From the NCBI GenBank assembly GCA_002411085.1, contig DHQK01000194.1:1-26537 (forward strand): 26,537 nt of DNA, in the 5' to 3' direction. This document shows positions 6,965 through 16,400 of this stretch, in pieces. The notes beneath the pieces are model-generated. The model searched no databases, was not told the origin of the DNA, and saw only the letters and a program-made list of their open reading frames with translations. The stretch comes from Marinilabilia sp. UBA5340. Its GTDB lineage: Bacteria > Bacteroidota > Bacteroidia > Bacteroidales > Marinilabiliaceae. How positions within the stretch are numbered: the stretch's first letter is position 1; each line of letters begins with the position of its first letter. A program made the position numbers and the translations under genes.

Positions 6965-8617
6965 ATGCAGTTATATAAAAAGTACTTAGAACAACCTGAA
7001 TTTGAATCGCTCACTGACTTTCAAAACAATTTCAAGATAAAGGTACCCGACAATTTCAACTTTGCTTACGATGTCGTAGACGAATACGCCCGTTTGGAAC
7101 CCGACAAAGTAGCACTGGTTTGGGTAAACGACGAAGGTGCTCATCGCAATTTCACTTATCGTGAACTGAAAGAAAGATCGGACGAAACAGCCTCCTGGTT
7201 TCAGGCTTCAGGGATAGGCCGTGGAGACAAAGTGATGCTGATTCTGAAACGACGCTACGAATTCTGGTTTGCCACTCTGGCTTTGCACAAAATTGGAGCT
7301 ACTGCAATACCAGCCACGCACCTGCTCACCGAAAAAGACATTATTTACCGGTGCAATGCAGCAGACATCAAAGCACTGGTGTGCGTAGGAGAAGAAAATG
7401 TTATCAATCATGTAGAAAAAGCACTACCCGATTGCCCCACTGTTGAAAAATTAATCTCGGTAGGCCCGGATTATCCAGAGAATTGGAAAAACTTCCAAAA
7501 AGAAGTAGCCACCGCAGCTCCCTTTCAAAAACCGGAAGTTCCGTCACAAAACGACGATTTACTGTTTCTCTACTTCACCTCGGGAACCACTGGTAACCCA
7601 AAAATGGTGGCCCACGATTACACTTATCCTCTGGCACACATCATCACCGCATCTTTTTGGCACAATGTAAAGGAAGATGGCCGTCACCTTACAGTAGCCG
7701 ATACCGGCTGGGCCAAGGCAGTATGGGGAAAACTTTACGGACAGATGATGGCAGGTTGCAGCGTTTTTGTATATGATCACCAAAAATTTACTCCGGCTGA
7801 TATGCTGGAGGTAATATCCAAATATAAAGTCACCTCCTTTTGTGCGCCACCCACAATCTTCCGCTTCCTGATCAGGGAAGATTTTTCACAATATGACCTT
7901 ACTGCTTTGGAATATTGCACTACTGCGGGTGAAGCACTCAATCCTAAAGTTTTTGAAACTTTCCGGGAATTGACAGGAATCAAACTGATGGAGGCTTTTG
8001 GTCAGACCGAGACCGCTGTTCAGCTGGCCACCTTCCCATGGATGGAGCCAAAACCAGGCTCCATGGGCATTCCCACGCCCCAATACAACATCGACCTGCT
8101 GAAACCCGATGGTACTTCGTGCGAAGACGGAGAAGAAGGCCAGATTGTGATCCAAATCGGTGAAGAATATCCAATCGGTCTCTTTAAAGGTTACTACCGG
8201 GATGAAGAACGCACCCGTGAAGTTTTGCAAAATGGCATCTATTACACTGGCGACATTGCGTGGCGCGATGAAGACGGTTTTTATTGGTTTGTGGGACGTG
8301 CCGATGATGTCATCAAAAGTTCAGGTTACCGGATTGGCCCATTTGAAGTGGAGAGCGTACTAATGACACATCCGGCTGTAGTCGAATGCGCGGTAACAGG
8401 AGCTCCTGACGAAATCCGTGGTCAGGTTGTAAAAGCAACCATCGTACTGGCGAATGGATTTGACGTTTCGGATGAACTTGCCAAAGACATACAGGAACAT
8501 GTAAAGAAAACCACAGCACCCTATAAGTATCCCCGAATTGTTGAATTTGTAAATGAGCTGCCAAAAACCATCAGTGGAAAGATTCGCAGAGTGGAAATTC
8601 GCGGGAAAAACAACTAA
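6965..8617 (+). CDS. AMP-forming acyl-CoA synthetase (acetyl/medium-chain or aryl-acid type)
   Basis: The 550-residue member of the ANL adenylating superfamily activates a carboxylic acid with ATP to an acyl-AMP and then to acyl-CoA. Seen are the ATP-binding loop TSGTTGNPK (205-213), the EAFGQTE motif, the YYTGDIAWRDEDGFYWFVGR hinge block with the conserved aspartates, GYRIGPFEVES, and the catalytic lysine K539 in KTISGK. The overall pattern (TVADTGWAKAVWGKLYGQ, length about 550) is closest to ACSM-type medium-chain or benzoate-type synthetases rather than acetyl-CoA synthetase Acs, which is about 100 residues longer. No signal peptide or membrane segment is present, so it is cytoplasmic. It is the second gene of a two-gene operon with the XRE-cupin regulator and is closed by a strong terminator. 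The substrate cannot be fixed. Confidence 0.9.
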   Translation: MQLYKKYLEQPEFESLTDFQNNFKIKVPDNFNFAYDVVDEYARLEPDKVALVWVNDEGAHRNFTYRELKERSDETASWFQASGIGRGDKVMLILKRRYEFWFATLALHKIGATAIPATHLLTEKDIIYRCNAADIKALVCVGEENVINHVEKALPDCPTVEKLISVGPDYPENWKNFQKEVATAAPFQKPEVPSQNDDLLFLYFTSGTTGNPKMVAHDYTYPLAHIITASFWHNVKEDGRHLTVADTGWAKAVWGKLYGQMMAGCSVFVYDHQKFTPADMLEVISKYKVTSFCAPPTIFRFLIREDFSQYDLTALEYCTTAGEALNPKVFETFRELTGIKLMEAFGQTETAVQLATFPWMEPKPGSMGIPTPQYNIDLLKPDGTSCEDGEEGQIVIQIGEEYPIGLFKGYYRDEERTREVLQNGIYYTGDIAWRDEDGFYWFVGRADDVIKSSGYRIGPFEVESVLMTHPAVVECAVTGAPDEIRGQVVKATIVLANGFDVSDELAKDIQEHVKKTTAPYKYPRIVEFVNELPKTISGKIRRVEIRGKNN

Positions 8618-8642
8618 AAAACTCATTTTCAAAAAATATACT

Positions 8643-8692
8643 TGCCGGATCAACAGAGAAAAGTCAGAACTCTGTTGATCCGGCATGTTTTT
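8643..8692 (+). terminator. Intrinsic terminator of the XRE-cupin/ligase operon
   Basis: A perfect 16-bp stem (TGCCGGATCAACAGAG at 8643-8658, its complement at 8670-8685) with an 11-base loop is followed by TGTTTTT. It begins 25 bases after the ligase stop codon. Confidence 0.9.
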
Positions 8693-8789
8693 GATTGCCT
8701 CTTCAAAAACTCCCCCCTGGTCACCAAACACCCCAATCTCGTCATAATCGCAACAGCTCTCGTCAACACATCATAACATTTATTCACAT

Positions 8790-8806
8790 TTTTGAAACCT
8801 TCAAAA
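8790..8806. promoter_or_regulatory. Short dyad, possible operator upstream of the hybrid kinase
   Basis: TTTTGAA and TTCAAAA form a perfect inverted repeat around ACC, about 140 bases before the kinase start. It is too short and AT-rich to be a folded RNA of note. A protein-binding site is possible but unsupported by any other evidence. Confidence 0.2.
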
Positions 8807-8947
8807 CACCCATTAAGTATGCCCTTTAAAGACCATTCTGTTTTACCTTCCCTTCCAAATAATACTTAATTTCTATCCGGTTTTCTGTCAAAAATCATCT
8901 TGATAAAAGCACAAAACCTGATTAACTTATTTCTTCAAAGAAAAAAA

Positions 8948-11900
8948 ATGGCTGCAAAGAGTTTTTATCTGGCCCTGACGCTCATCCTGGTAAAGTGTAC
9001 TGTCGTGTCTCAGGGGCAAATAAAAATTCAAAAGCTCCCCTCCGAAGTACATCAAAGCCTCGTGAGAGATATCCATCGCGACCACGAGGGATACCTGTGG
9101 ATTGCAAACAACGGTGTTGGACTGATGAAGTACGATAGTCATGCCATAAAACGCTATCTCCACAGCAATACCGACAGCACCTCCATGAGTGATGACGGTA
9201 TTATGGCCATAGAAGAGGATTCGGCTAAAAACCTGTGGGTCGGAACAGTTGCAGGCCTGAACCTTTATCATCGAAAACAAGATAATTTCAAAAGATATTT
9301 ACACAATTCTGCTGACAGCACTTCCCTTTCCAATGATTATATCAATGAACTCTTCGTGGATCAAAAGGGAAATTTGTGGGTTTTAACAAACAATGGTCTA
9401 TGCAGGTATCTTCCCGGGAAAGATCATTTTGTAAACTATTTCATCCCTGACAATCATTTATCCAACAACTTTACCGGTATGGATCAGGATCAGGAAGGCA
9501 GATATTGGGTTGTTACGGCATCCAATGGTATATACCATTTTCGGCCACAGGAAGGTATCTTCACCCACTATGCAGATTCTCTGGCAGAGCCTGGTAGTTT
9601 ATACAGTAAAAACCTGCTTATCGACTCCAACAACCAATTTTGGATTGGCAATTGGGGAGCAGGATTATCTCAGTTCAATCCTGAATCGGGTACTTTCAGA
9701 TATTGGCCCATAAATGAAACCGGAACGGGTACCAATAAAGGGTTGATCATGGATATTTTTGAGTGGAATAAAGACTACCTTTTATTGGCAGTAGATCAAG
9801 GTGGAATAAATATCCTTGACCGGAAAACAGAAAGAATACGCTATATCAAAACCAATTCTCCACAATACGGGAATCTTTCATCCAATGGAGTATATTGTTT
9901 TCATTACGACAAAGAGGGTATTTTATGGATTGGAACCTCCCGTGGAGGTGTAAATTACGTAAATCCCAAAGAGAACCTTTTTGAAACCTATACCAACAAA
10001 GGTGTTAACGTTGAATTGAAATCCGGAGAGTACAATTTCCCGATTTACAACATAATCCCTGCTTTTTTTGAGGATTCTGAAGGTCTTATCTGGATTGGAA
10101 CTGATGGTGGCGGACTGGCAAATTATGATCGCAAAACCATGAAATTTCGTTTTTTTCTGCATGATTCCAAAAATCCCCACTCCATTTCTTCCAACGTTAT
10201 CCGAGGAATTTCGGAAGATGAACAGGGAAATATTTATGTTGCAACCTGGGATGGCGGCATCAACAAATTCAATAAGCATACCGGTCAGTTTAAAAAAGAA
10301 ATTTTCCCACGCGAAAATGATGGCGGCTACCATGGGAAAAACCTGTGGAAAATAATCATCGATTCAAAAAATCGCTTCTGGATAACTAACCCGGTAGGGC
10401 AGATTGACTTATATGACAAAAACAAGAATCTACTGGCCCAGTACTTTATGGAACCCAATCCGGAGATATATCACATGCCAATTATTTTTGAAGACAACAA
10501 TCACCGTATCCTGGTCAATACGGTGAATGGGGTTTATGAATTCAATGAAAAAGAGATGCTTTTCAACAGAATAATAGAACTGCCTGAAGTCACCTACCTG
10601 CATCCGGAAGACTCCGGAAATATCTGGATCGGCACTCAAAAAGAAGGAATTTATCTGTGTTCAACAAACGGTCAAATCATCAGACATTATACGACGAGAG
10701 ATGGCCTGGCGGACAATTATGTTTCAGCTATGATAGCCGATGATAATTCAAATTTATGGATTTCCACTCACAATGGTCTCAGTCATTTCAACAAAAAGAA
10801 CCAAACATTCACAAACTACACAACGGACGACGGACTGCCAGGAAATCACTTTCACAATCAATCAGCTTTAAAAACCAGAGATGGTAAAATATTCTTTGGA
10901 GGAGTCAATGGCTTTATATCTTTTTCACCTAAGGAAATGCCGAAGAATAAAACCCTGCCGAAGGTTTTTCTTACGGGGTTTTACCTCAACAACAAAAAGA
11001 TAAATTTTAAGGAAAAAGGTGCTCCGATTGATCAGCCGGTAAAATACACCAAAAGAATAAAATTGAATCATCAGCAAAGGATTATAGCTTTTGATTTCCA
11101 GGCTATCAACTTCACATTTCCTCATAAGAGCAAATATATGTATCAGCTCGAAGGTTTTGAAAACCAGTGGCATCAAACCAATGCTAAAAATTCAAAAGCC
11201 AATTACACCAATCTGGATCCGGGAACCTATACGTTTAAGGTAAAAGCAGCCAACAGCGATGGCATCTGGAATAACAATCCTGCAGAAATCGAAATTGTCA
11301 TTTCTCCCCCTTTTTACAGAACCCGGACATTTTCGGTTCTGACCATACTTTCAGGAGTCTTATTAATATTCTTATTTATTCAATGGCGCAACCGGAGACT
11401 ATTAAATGAAACCCGCAGACTTCAGTTAAAAGTAAAAGAAAGAACCCATTTGATAGAGAAACAATCGAAAGAACTGGAACAACAAAACAAAACACTCGAA
11501 GATCAAAAAGAAGAATTACAGATACAACATGATGAACTCGTAAAACATGAGAAACACCTGAACAAGCTGGTGGAAGAGCGAACACACGACTTACAACTGG
11601 CCAAAGAAAAAGCAGAGAAATCAGACAAACTGAAATCCTATTTTCTGGCCAACATGTCGCACGAAATACGCACTCCTATGAATGCTATCATAGGTTTTGC
11701 AACCCTTCTGGGTGATAAAAGCATTGACGAAACACAAAAAAAAGAATTCACCAAACTCATAAAGACAAATGCCGACGGGTTGCGTTACCTGATAGAAGAT
11801 ATCCTGGATTTCTCAATGATTGAAGCAGAGCAAATGAAAATACACATCCGGCAATTCGAACTTAACAGTTTACTGGACAATACTTTTACATCCTTTTCTC

Positions 11901-12727
11901 TCCAAAACGAAAACAAAACAATAGACTTAAGCCTAAACAACGAACTGGAGCCACATAACCTGATTCTCCTTTCAGATGAATTCCGCATCAGACAAATCAT
12001 TTTCAACCTTTTAAGCAATGCCTCCAAGTTTACAGAAAAAGGTCTGGTCCAATTGAATGCCCGGCTGGATACTCAGGAATTGATAATATCGGTACAAGAT
12101 ACCGGCCCCGGAATACCCAAATCAGAACAAAAAAACATATTCAATCAATTTGTAAAATTAGAAAGTGACCAATATATGGCCAAAAGAGGTATTGGCCTTG
12201 GACTGGCAATATCAAAGAGACTGGCATCTCTCCTGGGGGCGCGCCTATCTCTTCAGTCAGAACAGGGCAAAGGATCTGTCTTTTCACTTCATCTACCTAA
12301 ACAAATAATTATGGATAATAAAGGATTACAAACCACTTTTCAGGAATTTCAAGTAGACACCCATTGGGAAAACAAAAAAATATTGATTGTGGAAGATGAA
12401 AACTCAAACTATCGTTTTCTGGTTGAAGTATTGAAGCCCACAAAAATTGATATCTGCTGGGCTCGTGACGGACTGGAAGCCCTCGAATATTTCAAAACCG
12501 GAACCATTTTTGATTTGGTATTGTTGGATATCAAACTTCCGGGAATGGATGGCATCGAAACAATGAAAAAAATCAAAGAGCTTGCATCTGAGCAGATCAT
12601 CATTGCACAAACCGCTTATGCACTTATCGAAGACGAAATAAAAATCAGAGAGTCAGGATTCGATGATTACCTGGCAAAACCCATCAATCCAAGAAACTTA
12701 TTAAATACGATTTCAAAATTTATATAA
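8948..12727 (+). CDS. Hybrid two-component sensor kinase with 14 propeller repeats, Y_Y_Y domain and C-terminal receiver
   Basis: The 1259-residue protein (from ATG 8948) starts with a signal peptide (SFYLALTLILVKCTVVSQG). Fourteen Reg_prop blades follow (WI/WVGT-type strands such as LWIGTSRGG), enough for two seven-bladed periplasmic propellers, then a Y_Y_Y domain (about 695-790), one membrane helix (about 793-815) and a coiled coil (about 818-895). The cytoplasmic part has a HisKA domain with phospho-accepting H905 (SHEIRTPMNA), a HATPase with N-box NLLSNASKFT and G-boxes DTGPGIP and GIGLGLAISKRL, and a receiver (about 1143-1259) with D1194 in LLDIKLPGMDG and the conserved lysine in LAKPI. 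Classical Bacteroidota hybrid regulators (HTCS) end in an AraC-type DNA-binding domain. This one stops after the receiver, so it must act through another partner such as an HPt protein. A TTG at 8900 could add 16 residues, but it gives a worse signal peptide. Confidence 0.93.
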   Translation: MAAKSFYLALTLILVKCTVVSQGQIKIQKLPSEVHQSLVRDIHRDHEGYLWIANNGVGLMKYDSHAIKRYLHSNTDSTSMSDDGIMAIEEDSAKNLWVGTVAGLNLYHRKQDNFKRYLHNSADSTSLSNDYINELFVDQKGNLWVLTNNGLCRYLPGKDHFVNYFIPDNHLSNNFTGMDQDQEGRYWVVTASNGIYHFRPQEGIFTHYADSLAEPGSLYSKNLLIDSNNQFWIGNWGAGLSQFNPESGTFRYWPINETGTGTNKGLIMDIFEWNKDYLLLAVDQGGINILDRKTERIRYIKTNSPQYGNLSSNGVYCFHYDKEGILWIGTSRGGVNYVNPKENLFETYTNKGVNVELKSGEYNFPIYNIIPAFFEDSEGLIWIGTDGGGLANYDRKTMKFRFFLHDSKNPHSISSNVIRGISEDEQGNIYVATWDGGINKFNKHTGQFKKEIFPRENDGGYHGKNLWKIIIDSKNRFWITNPVGQIDLYDKNKNLLAQYFMEPNPEIYHMPIIFEDNNHRILVNTVNGVYEFNEKEMLFNRIIELPEVTYLHPEDSGNIWIGTQKEGIYLCSTNGQIIRHYTTRDGLADNYVSAMIADDNSNLWISTHNGLSHFNKKNQTFTNYTTDDGLPGNHFHNQSALKTRDGKIFFGGVNGFISFSPKEMPKNKTLPKVFLTGFYLNNKKINFKEKGAPIDQPVKYTKRIKLNHQQRIIAFDFQAINFTFPHKSKYMYQLEGFENQWHQTNAKNSKANYTNLDPGTYTFKVKAANSDGIWNNNPAEIEIVISPPFYRTRTFSVLTILSGVLLIFLFIQWRNRRLLNETRRLQLKVKERTHLIEKQSKELEQQNKTLEDQKEELQIQHDELVKHEKHLNKLVEERTHDLQLAKEKAEKSDKLKSYFLANMSHEIRTPMNAIIGFATLLGDKSIDETQKKEFTKLIKTNADGLRYLIEDILDFSMIEAEQMKIHIRQFELNSLLDNTFTSFSLQNENKTIDLSLNNELEPHNLILLSDEFRIRQIIFNLLSNASKFTEKGLVQLNARLDTQELIISVQDTGPGIPKSEQKNIFNQFVKLESDQYMAKRGIGLGLAISKRLASLLGARLSLQSEQGKGSVFSLHLPKQIIMDNKGLQTTFQEFQVDTHWENKKILIVEDENSNYRFLVEVLKPTKIDICWARDGLEALEYFKTGTIFDLVLLDIKLPGMDGIETMKKIKELASEQIIIAQTAYALIEDEIKIRESGFDDYLAKPINPRNLLNTISKFI

Positions 12728-12749
12728 GATCTGTTATCTCATAAATTTT
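12715..12749. terminator. Possible bidirectional terminator between convergent genes
   Basis: AAAATTTAT (12715-12723) and ATAAATTTT (12741-12749) form a 9-bp inverted repeat with a further AGAT/ATCT pairing inside and T-runs on both outer sides. It covers the last codons of both the kinase and the permease, whose stops are 6 bases apart. It is AT-only and therefore weak. Confidence 0.35.
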
Positions 12750-13459
12750 TCTCTTCGTTGAAGATTCAGCAAGCCCCAAAGCAACGCAACAACAGAGACA
12801 ACCATGAGATAGATCCGGTTTCGGGCAACTGCCAAATCCCACACTACCGTACTGGTATCGGAAGGCATATCGAAAGGATTGAAAAACACACTCCATACCC
12901 AAACAGAAAGGGAATCGGACAGGATTTCCAGAAACCAGGCTATTACTGCCAGAACTATAACAACAACTGCGGCTCCATGGCCATTGCGAACAACAGTTGA
13001 AAAGAAAAAACCAAGGGTTCCGAAAAAAATAACCGGAACCATCAATTGAACAGAGAGCACAAAAATATTATGTCTTAAAAGAATAAAGTAATCCAAAAAA
13101 GAAAGCAACAGAATCACGCACCATACCATTACCAGAATAATAAGCAAACGCACCATCCATACTTTGAACCGGTAGTTGGGGATGCTAAAAAGTATCTCCA
13201 ATATTCTGGCATCTTCATCATTCTGAATACCATAAACCGTAGGAAAAAAAATGAGTAGCAGAGCCGGGAATAAAAGCTGGTAATAAAGTGACGCAATATC
13301 AGGAACAGATGACGAAAACAGACTAATGCCAGTTATCAGCAGAAAAAACATGAAACTTCCTCCCAGGAAATAAACAAACTTACTACCAAATACTACTTTT
13401 ATATTGTAACGTACAAGTTCAGATACAATAGAAATAAATACTGATTTTTGATTTTCCAT
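12734..13459 (-). CDS. ABC-2 type permease subunit
   Basis: The protein is 242 residues from ATG 13459 (an upstream TTG at 13465 would add two residues). It has six predicted membrane helices: about VYFLGGSFMFFLLITGISLF, YYQLLFPALLLIFFPTVYGI, LLIILVMVWCVILLLSFLDY, LSVQLMVPVIFFGTLGFFFS, AAVVVIVLAVIAWFLEIL and LMVVSVVALLWGLLNL. Between helices 2 and 3 is a cytoplasmic coupling-type segment (NDEDARILEILFSIPNYRFKVW) of the ABC-2 family, where ExLL/IPxxR patterns contact the ATPase. It is the last gene of the transport operon, 10 bases after the RND-ABC fusion gene. It is the obvious membrane partner of the fused ATPase and probably pairs with the membrane part of the first operon gene. The substrate is unknown. 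Confidence 0.85.
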   Translation of the reverse strand: MENQKSVFISIVSELVRYNIKVVFGSKFVYFLGGSFMFFLLITGISLFSSSVPDIASLYYQLLFPALLLIFFPTVYGIQNDEDARILEILFSIPNYRFKVWMVRLLIILVMVWCVILLLSFLDYFILLRHNIFVLSVQLMVPVIFFGTLGFFFSTVVRNGHGAAVVVIVLAVIAWFLEILSDSLSVWVWSVFFNPFDMPSDTSTVVWDLAVARNRIYLMVVSVVALLWGLLNLQRREKFMR

Positions 13460-13469
13460 GTTCAAGATT

Positions 13470-16400
13470 TTAATTCTCCGTTTCTTTGAGCAGCCACAGA
13501 TAAGAATCCTCCAACACAGCGCCTACTTCAACAGCTCTTACATCAGGTTTTTCGGATGAAAGGCACCTTAAGCGTACAAGATCGCCCCGATTCATGTGAT
13601 GAATTACAGTAAACCTTTGAGTCATCTCTTCAACCTCATGAGGAGAAACTTCCACCTGCCATACTTTACCACTGGCCAATGAGGCCATATTCCCGGGTTT
13701 ACCCCAATAACGAAGGGATCCTTTGGACATAACGGCTACCTGGTTGCAGGAGCTGGAGATATCTTCGATAATATGTGTGGAAAAAACAACTACCCGTTCA
13801 CGACTCAACTCCACAAGCAAATTTCGGAAACGGATACGCTCTCTGGGATCAAGCCCTGCAGTGGGTTCATCTACCACCAGTATACGCGGAAGATGCAACA
13901 AAATCATGGCTATTCCGACCCGTTGTTTCATCCCTCCTGAATAAGCCCCAATTTTGGTATTCCTCCGATCCCATATATGTACAGATTCTAAAACATAACG
14001 AACCCGCGCCTCACGGGTTTCCCTATCCACTATATTTTTCAGAATCGCCTGATAATTCAGAAATTCTAACGCTGTCATATTTTCATAGGTTCCGAATTCC
14101 TGGGGCAAGTATCCAATGAGTCCCTGCAACTCCTCCCGGTATTGAGCAGTATCAAAATCATTGATAAAGATCTTACCATAGCTCTGATCCAGTATTCCGC
14201 ATAAAGTGCGCATAAGCGTTGTCTTACCTGCACCGTTGGGGCCAAGAAGTCCGATCATTCCACTTGACAATTCCAGCGAAACCCCCTTAACAGCTTTAAA
14301 AGGCGCTTTGGCTTGTTTGGCAAAAGGCAGAAGCATAATCCATTTTACTACCCGGCGCCTCATTCCTTTAAGCCAACCATTCACATTATCGGGTTTCAAA
14401 AGCCCGGAACGTGTTTTCCTGCTTACCAACACCACGCCCCCGACAAAAGCCCAAAGAATAATAATGGTTACTGCACCACCTTGATTTTTCCAACTCCCAA
14501 GCATCATCACCAATAAAGCCAAAGGGTATCCGATACGCCAGCTCCATCGAACAAATTTCAGAAACCCAGGACGATTTAGAATATTCTTTACGGACAACCG
14601 GGGAGCAAACCAACGCAGATGCAAAACTTCGAAATATCCGGCTATCGCAAAATAGGTTATAACTCCAAATACCAGTTGCCAGAAACCACGACCCAGATAA
14701 ACCATAGAAAACCAAAAAAGAAAAGCAAGCAATGGAACCTGCCAGATAAGACCGGCTCTAAATTCTACCTCCTCCAATGGTTCACAGATAAGGCGCTTTC
14801 TTAATTGCAAACGTTGTTTCCATTCCCTTCTAAATCTACTGGGACGTCCGTAAACTTTTACGATATTCCGGATATTAATCCTGATGGATTCGCCATCGGC
14901 AATAAGCCTGCTGTTGGCCCGTTTCAGGCTATTTAAAACAAACCATAAACCCCAGGGCACACCCGCAACAGTCACTACCGTGACAACCATTTGCCATAGC
15001 ACCGACAGATTACTTCCCCACCAGACCCAGATAAAGAGCAAAATCCATAATGCTATAATACCAGATCGCAACACCCTGCTTAACGAACGAATCCAGTTAA
15101 GTGCCCGTTCCAGTCCTAACCCAAAAGCAGGCACAAAAACCAATGTAAGCACTGAACTGAAAATAAGGCCTCCGATAACAGTAATAGCAAAAGGAGCACC
15201 AAGGGCACCAACATATTCGCCTTCGCCCAGGCTTAATGGCAACATGGCTACAATGGTAGTTGTTGCAGTTATTAAAATGGGTCGTAAACGTGCCATCCCG
15301 GCCTCCATATAAGATCGAACAACTGACACGCCTGAACGTCGCATTTGCATGGCGTAATCGATAAGAATAATCCCATTGTTGACCACAACTCCGAGTAAAA
15401 TCAGAAAACCAATAAAAGTGTTGAAGTTGAGTAATGAGTTTCCGGTAAACAATAAGGCAAGCATGGAACCAACGGCTGCCAGTGGAATGGTAAACAACAT
15501 CACTACGGGAGCCGTAAAGGACTCAAAAACGGAGGTCAGAATCATAAAAATCAAAAAGATAGCCATACCCGCCAGAAAGTAATACTCCTTTGTCTTCTCA
15601 TCCCGCTGAAGCGTCACTGTAACACCATCGGGAACACCGGCAACCAACAATAATTCCTCAATTTCTTTAAGGGCAATTTCTTCCAGCTCACGTGAAGTCT
15701 CAACCTCTTCTTTGAGATTAAACCGTACTACCAGTTGTTTTTCCTGATTCACCCGGTGATATTGCGACTCACTGTTTTGAAGGGACATATCAGCAAAAGA
15801 TTCCAGCTTGGCAGACTGACCGGAAGATGTTTTTATCTTAGTATTCGCAAGGGCATTCATATCAGCAGGTCTGACCTTTTCAAGGGTGTCTTCCCGGGAT
15901 GGCTCAAAAGCAAGCATGATATCATATTCCTGATTATCGGCTTTAAAAGTGCCTCCCGATTCGGTCTGAGGAGAAAGAGTGGTCAACTGAGAGACCACCT
16001 GAGCCGGCGCCACTCCCTGAATCCCCATCCAGTATGGATCCAGATCAAGCATTACTTCAGGACGTTCCCAATTGCCCTCTACCCATACACCATCCAGACT
16101 GGTCAGGTTTTCCTGCATCAAATCAACCAGATCATTGGCTGCCAACACCATATCATTAAAACTCTCTCCTTTCACCAACACCTGTCGCTCTTCATCCATC
16201 AGTCCCAGCATCGTCAAAGCGCCACCACCCATACCAGAACCACCTCCGCCCTGACCACCTGTATCAAAACTTACAAAAGCACCAGGCCATTGTACAGCAA
16301 GTTCTTTTTCTACTTTCGACTGAATTTCCTGAAACGGGATATTTTGAATTTTCATTGAATCAGGATCACCCTCAATGGTCAGCACCGCCCGGTCAACATA

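Larger units (their letters stand above)
8618..8947. other. Intergenic region upstream of the hybrid kinase (330 bases)
   Basis: It holds the terminator of the ligase operon (8643-8692), a short dyad TTTTGAA-ACC-TTCAAAA (8790-8806) and a spaced inverted pair ATTAAGTAT (8812-8820) / ATACTTAAT (8862-8870). No clear TAnnTTTG promoter box or small gene was found. A kinase start further upstream at TTG 8900 is possible but less likely than ATG 8948. Confidence 0.6.

Noticed and set aside
8643..8692. Perfect 16-bp palindrome considered as an attachment site or operator
   Set aside because: The T-run immediately after it and its place 25 bases behind a stop codon make an intrinsic terminator the simplest reading.
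8900..8902. TTG at 8900 as the start of the hybrid kinase
   Set aside because: The ATG at 8948 gives a normal signal peptide directly; the extra 16 residues would add a second amphipathic stretch before it.
14846..15130. RND-ABC fusion as a simple assembly or stop-loss artefact
   Set aside because: The joint is not abrupt: six further helices with correct topology and a coherent linker lie between the domains, and the frame is free of stops over 4.7 kb. Read-level proof is still lacking, so it is kept as a finding with that caveat.
15735..16358. Long plus-strand frame (207 codons) inside the RND-ABC gene
   Set aside because: It is fully antisense to strongly conserved RND sequence, has no recognisable domain and a composition typical of a reverse-strand shadow.
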